Shown here: piece after piece, positions 11,793 through 36,933 of the stretch | How positions within the stretch are numbered: the first letter of the stretch is position 1 | Layout of the letters: every line of letters begins with the position of its first letter | Source: Pigoraptor chileana | Taxonomy: Eukaryota > Opisthokonta > Filasterea | Length of the DNA: 49,963 bases | Assembly (NCBI GenBank): GCA_943704495.1 | Contig: CALSCR010000818.1 | Location: forward strand, 6,201-56,163 | Reading direction: 5' to 3' | The notes under the pieces: generated by a model | The model's database searches: none | What the model saw: the letters and a program-made list of their open reading frames with translations, nothing else | Told to the model about the DNA's origin: nothing | Position numbers and translations under genes: made by a program

Positions 11793-13349
11793 GGGTGGCC
11801 CGGCTGCCATTCAGTTCCGTAGAATAACGGTGAACCTCGTCGACAAAGGCCCCCAGCGCCGCTGGATCGTGGTCCGGGTGCATGCCGTGACCAAGATTGG
11901 CTATGTATCGCTGCGTTCCAAACCCATCGATCATTGTGCGGACTTCGCGACCAATGCGGTCGTGTGAGCCGTAGAGGGCACATGGGTCCATGTTGCCCTG
12001 CAGGGACACAGCGTCGCCCGCCGCAGCCCTTGCAGTGCGTGGATCCACCGTCCAGTCGAGGCCAACCACGTTGTAGCCGCTCTGGGCAAGATCAGGAATG
12101 GCATAGTGGGCTCCCTTCGCAAACACGACCATGGGAACAGTCGGGATCCCCAACTGCACAAGACGCTCGTGCACACCGCTGCGGATGCGCCGGAGAAACG
12201 GTAGCGAATACGTCGAAAAGAGGTCGGGGCCAAGTTCACCCGCCCACGACTCAAACACTTGCAACATCTGATCAACCACAGAGATGCAGCGGAAATACAA
12301 ATCAGTCGCAGATTAACACCAACACCAATAAACAGGGGCGGAGAGTCACAGGAGAAGTGGTGGGACAAACCTGTGCGCCAGCAGCGACCTGACCAACAAG
12401 GTAGTCGATGGACGCAGCAGTTATGCGATCGAGAAGGTCGAGACTGGCCGTTTCGCGGTCATACAGCCAAGACTTAGCCTTGCTGAAGGTCTTGCTTCCA
12501 CCTCCTTCAATCATGTAAGCCATGAGGGTCCACTGCACGAGCGGAAGGCAAGTTGCATGAACGTGCGCTCACCATCAGATACCACCATGCGGTATTGAGT
12601 GCGCAATATATGCACGGCGATACGAACGAGCACGAGGCAGACATGCCAAAACAAGCACGGCCGACTCACCGGCGCACCACAAAATCCAATGAGAGGCACC
12701 TTGCCCTCCAGCTTGTGCCGGGTGAGAGTGATGGCATCAAACACATACTGGAGCTTATCTTTCGCAGCGAGCGCCCGCGGGATAACTTCCAGATCGGCCA
12801 CTGTATCCAGCGGCTTGGGGAAATGAGGCCCCTTTCCAGGAAGCATTTCAACCTCCATTCCGAGCGCCTGTGACAACGTGCACCAACGCAAAATTATTAG
12901 AAGTGGAACCAAACAAAGGGAATGAATAGTCTCGTGAGGATAACGCACTCGCCTGTGGAATCACGAGAATGTCAGAAAAGATTATTGCGGCATCGAGCTC
13001 AAATCGCCGAAGTGGCTGCAGAGTAACCTCACAGGCCAGGCTTGGCGTGCGACACACGGTGAAGAAGTCCGCGAGGACCCTTTGCTGCCGAAATTCTGGA
13101 TAGGAACACTGAAATGAGTTGCTGTATGCAAAGTGGAGTGCCAACCCAACAGCAACACAAGAGAACACGCAGCATCAAGCGGTGCACACCTGGCAGATAC
13201 CGCCCGGCCTGGCGCATGGCCCACACCGGCACATACTCTGTGGGCTGCCCCCGCGCCGCACGGAGTATCGTGTCGTTTGTCAGAGCCGGGAATGCCTCAT
13301 TCCCCAGGGGAACGTGAGCTTCAGAGCCGCCATGATCCAAGGACGACAT
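11788..13349 (-). CDS. UROD: Uroporphyrinogen decarboxylase
   Basis: Haem pathway enzyme (EC 4.1.1.37) that removes the four acetate carboxyls of uroporphyrinogen III to give coproporphyrinogen III; cytosolic in opisthokonts. Exons on the minus strand: 13349-13190, 13095-12953, 12867-12670, 12532-12371, 12267-11788; 380 residues (human 367). Substrate-binding [14 protein letters not shown], catalytic Asp in [66 protein letters not shown] and [12 protein letters not shown] are all present. The second intron uses a GC donor (CAG then GCGAGT at 12952), the only one that keeps PQALGME in phase. In the first intron, the acceptor after TATCC at 13096 was chosen over an upstream CAG because only it restores LPEFRQQR. 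The start is the first in-frame ATG. It shares a divergent promoter with the tryptophan synthase gene. Confidence 0.96.
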
Positions 13350-13728
13350 AGCTGTGAGTGGGCTGCGTGGGGCATTAATAGATTAAGACAAAGTGTAACA
13401 AGGGAGTCTATGTAACACGCACATGCTTTTTCAAGCCCTGACAAGCACCACGCGACCGGCCGCTTTGTGGTCGCCGTTACGTCAGAAATGATATCACACC
13501 TCAACAATGGCCGAATATGGCCGTTAAAGGTCGGAGGTATTACCAAACATGGTTAGTTGCGGAATTAGGTGTACATATTGGGCTAAGCCAACCGCAGTGA
13601 CTCACCGCTCCGTGTTGTGCTGACACAACACATGCGCACAAAACAACACATGCAACATCCATTTCATGAAAAGCAGAGTTCCTCCTCATCAATACTCAGA
13701 TTCTTAATAAATTTGTTTTGTTGGGAAA
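13350..13728. other. Divergent spacer UROD / TRP5
   Basis: 379 bp separating the two start codons; it should hold both promoters. I see no repeat element or RNA gene. ATGGCCG occurs twice near 13507-13523. Confidence 0.6.
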
Positions 13729-16370
13729 ATGGCGAGCCATCTTTCCACCGTTTTTGCGACTTGTGCCGCCCAAGGTCGGTATAAGGACAGACAGAGGGTT
13801 CAGTCGTTTTCCTCTCAGCAGCCACCTTTCTAATTCCTATCCCATCTTTTTTGAACATCGTAGGACGGCCGGCCTTTGTGACATATGTCACTGCGGGCTT
13901 CCCGACTGTCGATGCCTTCCCCGCTGTTCTGCTTGGCCTGCAGCGTGGTGGCGCGGATATCATCGAAGTCGGCGTGCCCTTCACGGATCCCATGGCCGAC
14001 GGGGCGACTATCCAGGGGGCCAACCAGATCGCGCTCAACAACGGTGTTGATTCTGTGGCAAAGTGCCTTGACTTGGTGAAGAAAGCGCGCTCTGTGGGCG
14101 TATCTGTCCCAATTGTCTTTATGGGCTACAGCAATCCGTTCATTAAACACGGGGAGACCGAGCTCATGCGGGACTGTGTTGCGGCGGGTGTCGACGGCTT
14201 CATAATTGTTGATCTTCCGCCGGAGGAGTCGCAGCATTTCCGCGCCGCATGCAGTGCTTACGGATTGAGTTTCATTCCACTGATCGCTCCCACGACAACA
14301 GACAGCCGCATTGCCAAGCTCGCTGCCACCGCAGACTCGTTTATTTATTGCGTGAGCCTCACGGGCACGACGGGCGCCCGCACGGCTGTAAGCGCAGATC
14401 TCCCTGAGTTTCTGAAGCGTATCAAGAAGCACACGAAGCTTCCCCTTGCCGTTGGATTTGGCATCAGCAGCCGTGAACACTTTCACAACGTCGGCCGCTT
14501 GGCAGAGGGTGTTGTGATCGGCTCGGCCGTCATTACCCGCCTCGAGTCCCTTGCTGCCGCATCGACAGCCCCGGATGCGCTTGCCGATGGAATCGCACAG
14601 TGGGCTGCGGAGGTATCTGGACGCTCCCTTGGTGATGTGCCGTCCCACGCGCGTGCGGCGAGTGCCGCTGCCTCCCTTCAAGGGCTTGCGACCGCACCGG
14701 CAGACGGGGAGGCCGCAAATCGGTTTGGAAATTTTGGTGGACGGTTCGTATCCGAAACGCTTGTTGCGGCTCTCGAGGAATTGGAGACAGTCTTCAAGGA
14801 AGCAATGGCGGACCCGAAATTCCACGAGGAGCTGCGGTCGTACTACTCGTATGTTGGAAGGCCCACGCCGTTGCATCTCGCAGATCGTCTTACTGCTGAT
14901 GCTGGCGGCGCGCGCATATGGCTGAAGCGCGAGGATCTCAACCACACGGGTGCGCACAAGATCAACAATGCGATCGGACAGGCGCTTCTTGCCAAGCGGC
15001 TGGGGAAGACGCGCATCATCGCCGAGACTGGCGCGGGGCAGCATGGTGTTGCGTCGGCAACAGTTTGCGCCAAACTGGGTCTCGAGCTTGTTGTGTATAT
15101 GGGTGCAGAGGATGTGCGGCGTCAGGCGTTGAACGTCTTTCGGATGGAAATGCTGGGCGCGAAGGTCGTTCCCGTGCACTCTGGCAGCAAAACGCTGAAG
15201 GATGCCATCAACGAGGCGATGCGCGACTGGGTGACAAACATTCAGACGACGCACTACCTCATTGGCTCGGCAATCGGGCCACACCCTTTCCCTACGATCG
15301 TGCGCGAGTTCCAGTCTGTCATTGGACGGGAGTCCCGTAAGCAGGTGGGCGTTGCTGCCAATACCCGTGGTATGCACTGCCCCGTTGTTCAAGCATCACA
15401 CTTGTATATCTCATTTCTGATGCATCAACTACTAATTCGCGCGTATTGTGCAGATGCTTGAGATTGCCGGGAAGCTGCCCGATGCCATTGTCGCGTGCGT
15501 AGGTGGAGGCAGCAACTCCATCGGCATGTTCCATCCGTTTATTGAGGATGCGAGTGTGCAACTGTGGGGAGCGGAGGCTGGCGGAGACGGTATGTGTGCT
15601 GGGCCATTCGATGTTTTGAGTGCTTTTATGCGTCGAAAATGCATGTGACCAATGAATGCATCGCCAACGTAACTGCGCAGGAGTGGACACCCCGCGTCAC
15701 TCTGCGACGTTGTGTGCCGGCACTCCCGGCGTTCTTCATGGCACACGCACGTATCTCCTTCAGGACGGGAAGGGCCAGATCCAGGAGACACACAGCATCA
15801 GTGCCGTGAGTGTCCATGTGTACTGTTCTGATATTGGCTTTTAAAAAGGAATTTGTTTGCTTATTATTGACATTATTTCACTTTGTTGCGTCTGCTGCGT
15901 TTGTCTGTATATCTGTGTATCTGTTTCTGTTCGCAGGGCCTTGATTACCCCGGGGTTGGCCCCGAGCACGCGTGGCTGAAGGACACAAACCGCGCCAGCT
16001 ACGTGGCCGTGACCGATAGAGAGTCTCTCATTGGATTCAAGAAGCTGACCCAGCTGGAAGGTGCGTCTGCCCTGCGGCCATGCGGATGGGAAGATCATTT
16101 TGTGGGTGATTCCTGGCTCATTTCTGACCGCCTCTCCTTCCTGTCCGTGCAGGCATCATCCCCGCCCTGGAGTCATCGCACGCAGTCTATTTTGGTCTCG
16201 AACTGGCCAAGAAGCTCGGTCCCGGCAAGGATGTGCTCATTTGCGTGAGCGGCCGTGGTGACAAAGACATCGACTCTGTGCGTGCTGCACTTCCCAAATT
16301 CGGGTGCAAGCTTCGCATGCGAACCAATGAGGATGTGGGCAATACGACGGCGCCGTCCAACGGGCATTAA
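13729..16370 (+). CDS. TRP5: Bifunctional tryptophan synthase, alpha-beta fusion
   Basis: Last two steps of tryptophan synthesis in one chain (EC 4.2.1.20): indole-3-glycerol phosphate cleavage and PLP-dependent condensation of indole with serine. Exons 13729-13774, 13864-15344, 15454-15589, 15681-15805, 15937-16060, 16153-16370; 709 residues, like yeast Trp5 (707). The alpha domain (about 1-245) has catalytic Glu in [11 protein letters not shown], Asp in MADGATIQ, and [13 protein letters not shown] linker of about 55 residues precedes the beta domain (about 300-709) with [19 protein letters not shown] (PLP lysine), [50 protein letters not shown] and SGRGDKD. The order alpha-beta is the fungal/heterokont type. 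Animals lack the enzyme, so its presence beside animal-type signalling genes marks a free-living unicellular relative. Exon 2 is GC rich and has a long chance frame on the opposite strand. Confidence 0.97.
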
Positions 16371-16771
16371 GTAGTGCATGCCGTCCGTCTGAAGTGTTTA
16401 CCAACAACAGACAACGCCGTGATCATTGGGGGAGTGAGGGAGTGTGGAAGCACTAAAAGGCGCAAGTAGAACCAACACTGTAAATTTCAACTGGCGGCGG
16501 TGCCATCTTCAATACAAAATTGGCTCGTCACCCATCACACCTGTCCGGGATCAGGAGACTCCCCCTCTTCCATGATGTCACTACATATTAAATACTCAGC
16601 TTGACAAACGGAGTCTCACGACGATAATACTTTTCACACGCAATTCATTCACTTGCACGGATATAAAGTTGTTTTCTTCAGCTGCTCACCATTGTTGCGT
16701 AGAAACATGGCGTGCTAGATTGTTTCCAGTGTCTGGCAAGTACAATCAGCGCCAGAGCCCCAGGCGTCGCG
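16371..16771. other. Spacer TRP5-neurobeachin
   Basis: 401 bp between tandem genes, holding the TRP5 3' end and the promoter of the neurobeachin gene. No repeat or RNA gene seen. Confidence 0.55.
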
Positions 16772-25974
<9,203 letters not shown>

Positions 25975-26424
25975 GTGGATTGTGTTTGTGTTCGTCTCGT
26001 CCACTTGCCCGTAAACAATATCCGTTCCTTCTCAGTGTTGTTTGTCTACGCTTCGACTTGCAGCGTCACTGACAATGGACGGCGCTCACCAGTTTGAACG
26101 ACCTTTTCAACAAAGAGTGCAGTTCTGCCTTTCATGTTGCGTGTGAGAAAGCCAACTGCCATAGTGAGCCACCTTGCATGCATCCACATCCTATGGAGAC
26201 TGAATTTACGAGCGACAGAGTGAGTCATCTGAGTGTTTCTATGACGTCATCACCAAATTCCCCGGTTTTTGGCGCTCACTGATCATTGCGGCAGTACACT
26301 CGGTTGGAGACTGCATTTCACTGACTGAACTTCCGGCTTTCTTATGTAGTGTAAAAGTGGCGCATTAGGCGGAGCAGTTATCGCATCTCGCCTTCTCGAG
26401 CTAAGCGTTGGTCTTGGAGCAGAA
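25975..26424. other. Spacer neurobeachin-P-protein
   Basis: 450 bp between tandem genes. It contains a perfect TGACGTCA palindrome at 26242. No coding sequence or RNA gene recognised. Confidence 0.55.
26242..26249. promoter_or_regulatory. CRE-type palindrome TGACGTCA upstream of the P-protein gene
   Basis: Perfect 8-bp bZIP (CREB/ATF) site 176 bp upstream of the start codon. One of three such palindromes found in spacers of this window; assigned on sequence alone. Confidence 0.4.
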
Positions 26425-28016
26425 ATGGAGGACTTGCGAAAACGGATTGATGAAATTGACGCACGACTCATCGAAACTCTCAATGAGCGGTGAGATAGAT
26501 ATACACGTTGCAATCAAATCCCAGTTGTGCAATGCACTCTCTTTGTCTCTCTGGCCTTTTCTCTCTCTCTTTCTCTCTTGTGGAGTCCATGGGCACAGCG
26601 CCTATGACACTGACTTGAATCATACATCTCTCTCTCTTTGGTTGGAGTCGATGGGCCTAAAGAGTTTGGAGTTTGGAGGTCTCTCTCTCTTTTGCAGTCT
26701 CAGCATCAATAACATGTGACTGAGTTGTGTGGGTGGGTGTGTGGGTGTGGGTGTGTGCAGGGCTAGCGTTTCGGTGGACATTGGGAGGCTGAAAAACACG
26801 GCTGACAGCTCCGTGTATGTTCCGAGCCGCGAGAAGCTTGTGTATGACAAGGTCAACCGCATCAACGCAGAGACAAATGTTGGTACCGTGTCAGTGTGAA
26901 TGTGTCTGACAGTGTACTTGTTCTCCAGTTGACGGCAGACGACTGCAGATGGACGTGGCTCAACGTCACATCTGCCAACACATGCCACCGCCCGCCCGTT
27001 ACATTCAACAAACCCAACCCATAACCGGCCAAAACACGCATTTCGTCGCTGCCAAACCAACGCAATCGCAGGGACTGCTGCCCAATGGAGCCCTGCAGGC
27101 CATATACCGTGAGATAATGAGCGCATCCATCGCCCTCCAGCGACCTCTTGCAATCGCATACCTCGGCCCGCCGGCTACCAACACACACCAAGCGGCCCGC
27201 GCAAAATTTGGCGCATCTGTCTCGTATGTAGAATGTGAGACCATACATGATGTGTTTGAATCAGTTTCGCGAGGCAAGGCGCGGTACGGTGTCGTGCCCA
27301 TCGAAAACTCCACAGAAGGCTCTGTTGCGAATACTCTGGACGAGCTTGCCGCCTCCTCGGGTCGCCTGAAGGTGTATGCAGAAGTGTACATGCCGATCGA
27401 CCACTACCTTGTGTCGCGATCCACTTTGCTTTCGTCTGTGCGGCGCGTATACAGCCACCCACAAGCCCTTGCCCAGTGCCGCTGGTGGCTCAACAGCAAC
27501 ATGCGCCACGCGGAGCTCATCCCCGTCAGCTCCACCGCCCGTGCAGCCGAAATGGCGTCCAAGGAGGGCGACGGAGCCGCGGCGCTTAGCAGCCTCCTCG
27601 CGTCGGAGCTGTATGACATTGCTATCCTTGCCTCGCGGGTGCAGGACATCGCAGATAACGCAACACGTTTCATTGTCATTGGCACTGAATGCGAGGCCCC
27701 GACTGGTGACGATCGCACATTCCTGTTCTTCTCACTCAGCGACCGTCCGGGTGCCCTGTGTGATGCGCTCTCCGCCCTCAAATCCGCGGGCGTCAGCCTC
27801 ACCAAGATTGAGAGCCGCCCCAGCCGGGCGCGAGCGTGGGACTACAACTTCTTTGCGGACATTGTGGGTCACGCAGAAGATGCGGCAATCAAGGCTGCCG
27901 TGGAGGCGATGACCGGTCACTGCACTTTCGTCACCGTGCTCGGATCCTGCCCAAACGGACGCCACGTCCCGCCGCTTGCAGAACCGTTGCGGGATGGCGG
28001 CAACGTGCCATTGTAA
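26425..28016 (+). CDS. pheA: Chorismate mutase-prephenate dehydratase (P-protein)
   Basis: Bifunctional enzyme converting chorismate to prephenate and prephenate to phenylpyruvate for phenylalanine synthesis. Exons 26425-26489, 26761-26878, 27072-28016; about 375 residues. The AroQ mutase helix opens with MEDLRKRIDEIDARLIETL, then VYVPSREKLVYDKV and ALQAIYREIMSASIALQRPL. Dehydratase (about 95-285): IAYLGPPATNTHQAARAKFG, ARYGVVPIENSTEGSVANTL, and DNATRFIVIG with the catalytic TRF. The ACT domain at the C-terminus reads FFSLSDRPGALCDALSAL and LTKIESRPSRARAWDYNFF; GALC and ESRP are the phenylalanine-binding motifs, so feedback inhibition is likely. The exon 2 donor is ambiguous: 26878 (GTTGGT) or 26887 (GTGTCA), both in phase. 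Intron 1 carries two element copies. This bacterial-type fusion is absent from animals. Confidence 0.93.
26579..26627 (+). repeat. Intronic 49-bp element, copy 3
   Basis: Begins TGTGGAGTCCATGGGC, is identical to copy 2 through ACAGCGCCTATGACAC and ends TGACTTGAATCATACAT. It lies in intron 1 of the P-protein gene, sense to it, between CT-rich runs; CTCTCTCTCTTT occurs on both sides (26561 and 26628). Confidence 0.88.
26642..26680 (+). repeat. Intronic element, copy 3b (diverged subfamily B)
   Basis: TTGGAGTCGATGGGCCTAAA is followed by GAGTTTGGAG. It shares the GGAGTC-ATGGGC head with the main family and the GTCGAYGGGC variant with the copy at 43628. Lies 15 bp after copy 3. Confidence 0.6.
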
Positions 28017-28575
28017 TGAATAGGAATTGGCAGTGTATATATCACGCCTTTAAGGCGCGCGCGTTCAACAGCATGCATGTCGGTGGGGTTGCATAAATAG
28101 CGCGAAAACTGAAATTCAGAACCCAGCACTTTGGACGCAGAGTTGTAACAGCGTAACAGACCGTCATCAAACATGTGACGCAACATACGCTGAAGTGTCA
28201 TAATGGGGTTATCCGGGATTATCCGGGCTAATGATTTTGATCGGGTGGGCACGACGTGCGTAATTTTCGCATTCTGATTCGATAGTGGGGCCATAGAGAG
28301 GGCCGTTTATTACGGCGCGCAATAGGAGGGATTACGCAAATGCAAATGGGTCATGCGGGTGATTGCAGCCGTGTGTGTGTGTGTGTGTGCGTGCGTGTGC
28401 GTGCGTGTGTCAGCATTGTGGTTGTGGTTGCGGGCGGTGACACTTTGCGCATCTTCCGCATTCTCTCTCTGAAGCACATACAAAAAAACGCATCACTATC
28501 TACCAACGCACGTTGTTCTACCACCCGCTCTTCTTGCTCTCTCGTGTCCGTCTTGTTCGCACCAACACACCGAAA
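28017..28575. other. Spacer P-protein-V-ATPase c
   Basis: 559 bp between tandem genes. It contains an E2F-like GCGCGAAA at about 28100, a GT/GC-alternating run at 28368-28413 and a CT-rich stretch before the start of the V-ATPase gene. No RNA gene seen. Confidence 0.55.
28368..28413. repeat. Alternating (TG)n/(GC) tract
   Basis: Runs of GTGTGTGT with GTGCGTGC interruptions, about 160 bp upstream of the V-ATPase c start; alternating purine-pyrimidine DNA that can adopt Z-form. Confidence 0.9.
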
Positions 28576-29775
28576 ATGACTTCCAACGCCGAATATTACT
28601 GCCCCGTGTACTCGTCCTTCTTTGGCGTCATGGGTGCCACCTCCGCCATGGTGTTCAGCGGTGAGAACGAAATCGGATGCAGTCGGAGCTGCTGTTCCGC
28701 AGAGGCATCTCTCGCTGTGTGTTATTTGTTGGCGTGACCAGCCATGTGACCAGCTCATGGCTGTTGTAAGGCCAAGTGTGCGCTTGATGCGCAATTTGCA
28801 CTCTCTGTTGTTTGTATTTTGACTTTCACCGTCGTCTGGCTCTTTCAATGGCCGTCGCGAGCGATCCTACATATGTCAGTGTTTTCCATGGCGCTTTGTA
28901 TTGTGTCCCTCCACCATTCCTAATCTATCTCCCTCGTGCTATTGCGCTGGTGTGTTGTGTCCGCGCAGCACTCGGAGCCGCGTACGGCACGGCCAAGTCG
29001 GGCACTGGTATTGCCGCCATGTCCGTCATGCGCCCTGAGCTCATCATGAAGTCGGTTATCCCCGTCGTCATGGCGGGTATCATTGCCATTTACGGCCTCG
29101 TCGTTGCCGTGCTCATTGCTAACGGATGTATCCACCCTATCTTGCGCTTTGTCTCTCTCTCACTCACTCTGTCTCTCATGTGGAGTCCATGGGCACAGCG
29201 CCTAAGACAATGACTTGAATCCTATCTCTCTCTCTCGCTAAGTACGGAGGAGCCTGTGGGCTTCATAAGTTACTGAGCATGTCGTTAGAGTGTGATTCTG
29301 GTAGCATTTGTTCGCTGTGAGCGCCTGTTTGCCATGTTCTCCTTGACAGTCTTTGTATCACCTCACGCTTCTCAGTCTCCACGCCCAAGACTTATTCGCT
29401 TTTCAAGTGAGTTGCCCAATCTCACATGAAGTTCCATTGGCTCCCTCTTTTAGGATATGCACGTGTGTTTTTTTGTTGTTGCGCCAGCATTCGTGCATTC
29501 TAACTTTTTTTGCTGTGTGCATTTGCAGGGGCTTTATTGACCTCGGTGCCGGTCTCAGCGTCGGTCTCTCTGGTCTTGCTGCCGGATTTGCCATTGGTAT
29601 TGTCGGTGACGCCGGTGTGCGCGGTACTGCTCAACAGCCCAAGCTTTTCGTCGGAATGATTCTTATTCTCATTTTCGCTGAAGTGTTGGGTCTGTACGGT
29701 CTCATCGTCGCCCTCATCCTCAACACGAACGGAAACTCGGCCTCTTCGCTGTGCAACAACGGCACGTCTTCGTAA
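28576..29775 (+). CDS. ATP6V0C: V-type H+-ATPase 16-kDa proteolipid subunit c
   Basis: Membrane rotor subunit that carries protons through the V0 sector, acidifying vacuoles and endosomes. Exons 28576-28660, 28969-29127, 29376-29406, 29529-29775; 173 residues (human 155). Four transmembrane helices are nearly identical to animals: [71 protein letters not shown] and [20 protein letters not shown], with the essential proton-carrying Glu in IFAEVL. The 31-nt third exon supplies [10 protein letters not shown], the loop between helices 2 and 3; it was found from phase and the need for [11 protein letters not shown]. The C-terminus has a polar extension after LNTNGN that most relatives lack. The middle intron carries an element copy. 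Confidence 0.96.
29178..29225 (+). repeat. Intronic 49-bp element, copy 4
   Basis: Begins ATGTGGAGTCCATGGGC, then ACAGCGCCTAAGACAA and TGACTTGAATCCTAT. Lies in the second intron of the V-ATPase c gene, sense, 50 bp after the donor, flanked on both sides by TCTCTC tracts. Confidence 0.88.
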
Positions 29776-30832
29776 ATCCTTGCAATGCCTGGTGTTGCTG
29801 AAGCGTGCTCCCTGTCTCGCTTTGGCTGCTTTGAATGACATGGCCTGTGGATTGGCAGGATATGTTGTTTGTGATAGTGTTTGTTGATATGTCGTGTTGA
29901 ATTGCGGTGATGCCGCCTGAGGTCGACGGGGGACTGCCACGCAAGGGATTTGTCACGACTGCTTGCTGCGCGCTCCTTTTTGGGTGTCTGTTGGCCGCTG
30001 CCAAATGCGTTTTGCCCATTTATGGTGGCTGCGTGGCCCGGTGGTCGCTGTGCTTGCGCTGCATTCGCGTCTGTCGGCCCTGTAAAGTCGTTCTTGTTTT
30101 TCCATTTTCTTCTCGACGCGTGAAACAGAGAGAGAGCGTTTGATCGCAACAAAACAAAATATCTTTCCATTTTATCTCAATTAGGACGATATTTTAGTTC
30201 AAAGAGTATAATGAAGGGGGAGTCGAATCCTGTGAAAGTCTGCGAAGCAATCTGAACATAATTGTTGCTTATGCGACGGTGCAGTCTGCTTGTTGTCACC
30301 CGACTAGTGGGGGCATCGCGGAATTCAATTTGGAAAATACACTGCCTTTGTCGTAGTTTTCAGAATAGTATCAATTTAGTCTGTCGGCTCGAGTCTACAA
30401 CAGTGTGGCTTTGTGTGTTGCTGCTTGTGATCACAGAGCGGCTGACGGAGTGTGTTTGCAATGGTTCAGTTGTGTATTGACGCAGATTATCATGCCAATA
30501 CAAACTGCTTGAAGGAGCGGGTGCATGGAGCTTGATTGCTTCAAACAGTGCGTAGCCGAGACACAATTGCAGCACTGCGGTGTTCATGTGTGTGTGCGTG
30601 TAGTGTGCGTGTGCTAATAACGGGCACGTATACACTGATTGAGGTGCACATCTCTGGCACAAACATTCACATTCCCTGGGCAAACCACACCTCGCGTGAT
30701 TGGGGAACTCCACCCGACTCCTCTGCACTGAATTTTTTTGGCGGTGGCTGCATACCCGTCTTCTGTGGTCCACATTGTGTGCCACCAGTCGCATTGCCGT
30801 GGGACCCACTGATCGTGTGGTGATCCGCGAAG
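29776..30832. other. 1.06-kb spacer V-ATPase c-TEC kinase
   Basis: The longest tandem spacer in the window. It holds the 3' end of V-ATPase c and the promoter and 5' UTR of the kinase. I found no coding exon, RNA gene or element copy. An upstream non-coding exon cannot be excluded. Confidence 0.5.
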
Positions 30833-35418
<4,586 letters not shown>

Positions 35419-35763
35419 CAGCCGTCGTGTAGATGTCCCGCTGTCCCGTTACTGTTGTCAGTTTGGCCGTATGCGTGTTGGTTGGCCGCTGTTCGTTTGA
35501 GTAAGAACCCATCCGCGTTCAATCTATATCCGTTGTAAGCTTCGCGTCGTGTGCAACACATACAGTGTCATTATTGCGACGATGCGTGTCGTAGTGGGGA
35601 CGGAGGTGAGGGCAGACAGCAAAAGCGAAGTGTGCAATTTGCGCGTATACATCGATCGCTATCCGAAACCCTCCAAAGGAATCTTGAGAAAGTTAGGATG
35701 GGGGCGGGGTCGCAGATGGCACGTGCCATGATTGGGTCAGCCCTTGGCAGACAGGCCCCTGGG
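35419..35763. other. Convergent spacer TEC/ZNRF
   Basis: 345 bp holding the 3' flanks of both genes. No AATAAA and no repeat seen. Confidence 0.55.
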
Positions 35764-36933
35764 TCATCCAGGGTGGGGATCTCTCGCGATGCTCTTCCAC
35801 ACATCCGGGTGCGACGGGCAGCTGCGGCTCTTTCTGAACCATCCGTCCACGCAGCGTTTGTGGAACATGCACAGGCATCCGAGCCGAGCAACGACTTGGC
35901 CTGCGTCGCGACAATTGACACAGTGTGTGGAGGGAGAGAATTCAGCATCAGAACTTCCCTAGAACATGCCATCAAGCCAATGAAGCATGGTGTTGTTGAC
36001 TCCGCGCATATGACTCCAAGGAGATGGAGGACTTAACTCAACTCAGTTCAAATACATGTCAACCCCAAGTGATAAACGCACAACACATGGATTCAAGTCA
36101 GTGCCAGGCGCGATGCTCATGGACTCCAACGTAAGCGTCAGACACGACATACCGGTGCGCAGTCACCGGAGGTCACAGAAGACAGACAGACAGGTCACAT
36201 ACCACAAACCCAACGAGCAGCACACACCTGTGGTAAATTCCTCCAGACATATCTGGCATTCGATTTCGCCGGGCAGGTCGATTTGTAATGTTTCAGCTGC
36301 AACGGCAGGGAAACAATGGTAAACAAGAGAGCAGCTGCTAGTCAATACACGTGCACACAATATGTGTATTGGAAATTACGGCTATAACGCGTGTTTACTC
36401 TTCTGTACAACAGCAAGAAAACAACCATTCGGATGCACTTACTGTTGTATCCAATTGCCGCCCGTCTCATGCACTTATCGAGGTGCGCATCAAGTGCAGA
36501 GCTGTCTTCCAGCTTGGCATCGCACACGGGACATACCACAAATGGCGTTGAGTCCACTGCGAACATAGAGTGAGGCGGGCGGTTATGCCATTTGTAATTG
36601 TTTGACGTCAAGCACGTGCCGCGTAGAGCATCGTGGGTTTGGGTGAGCGCGAAGGGAGGGGAGGTGGTTAGCAGGTGGGAGAAAGAAAGACCCTATTTAC
36701 ACACCTCCCAGCTGATCTGCGGCGCCCCCTTCGTGCTGATGGTGGTGTGTGTCGCTATCTCCCGGCATACGGCCATCCGCCGTCGCGCCCTCGTTGTCTT
36801 GTGGATGTGCCTGCAGCAAATGATGCAGGAATCCAAACTGCAGTGGCAATGGCGCACCGGCTGTGGCTTCGCCGTACCCACGCGGGACATTCTTACCAGG
36901 CTCGTGCGCAACGCGGGAGCTGCGACACCCCAT
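35764..36933 (-). CDS. ZNRF1/2-type membrane-anchored RING E3 ubiquitin ligase
   Basis: Minus-strand exons 36933-36705, 36556-36443, 36296-36228, 35900-35764; 182 residues (ZNRF1 227). The start MGCRSSRV is a classic N-myristoylation plus palmitoylation signal, matching the lipid-anchored start (MGGKQST) of ZNRF1, so the protein should sit on endolysosomal or plasma membranes. A low-complexity N-terminal part is followed by a UBZ-like C2HC finger (FVVCPVCDAKLEDSSALDAH with HLDKC, about 80-108), then the RING: EIECQICLEEFTTG, VVARLGCLCMFHKRCVDGWF and RSCPSHPD, which copies the ZNRF signature ARLPCLCIYHKSCIDSWF...CPEHP. All eight zinc ligands are present. The last intron carries an element copy in the gene's own sense orientation. 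Confidence 0.9.
36085..36130 (-). repeat. Intronic 49-bp element, copy 6 (minus strand)
   Basis: Read on the minus strand: GTTGGAGTCCATGAGCATCG, then CGCCTGGCACTGACTTGAAT and CCATGT. Lies in the last intron of the minus-strand ZNRF gene, so it is again sense to its host. Confidence 0.85.

Noticed and set aside
13096-13108. Upstream acceptor giving TGTTCCTATCC at the start of UROD exon 2
   Set aside because: It breaks the reading frame after RYLP; the acceptor 13 bp later restores LPEFRQQR, as in all UROD proteins.
13830-15392. 520-codon open frame on the minus strand opposite tryptophan synthase
   Set aside because: It is the antisense shadow of GC-rich exon 2 and has no recognisable motif; the plus strand encodes a complete, conserved enzyme.
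30210-30240. Possible tRNA T-arm (GTCGAATCC)
   Set aside because: No matching acceptor, D-arm or anticodon stem nearby.
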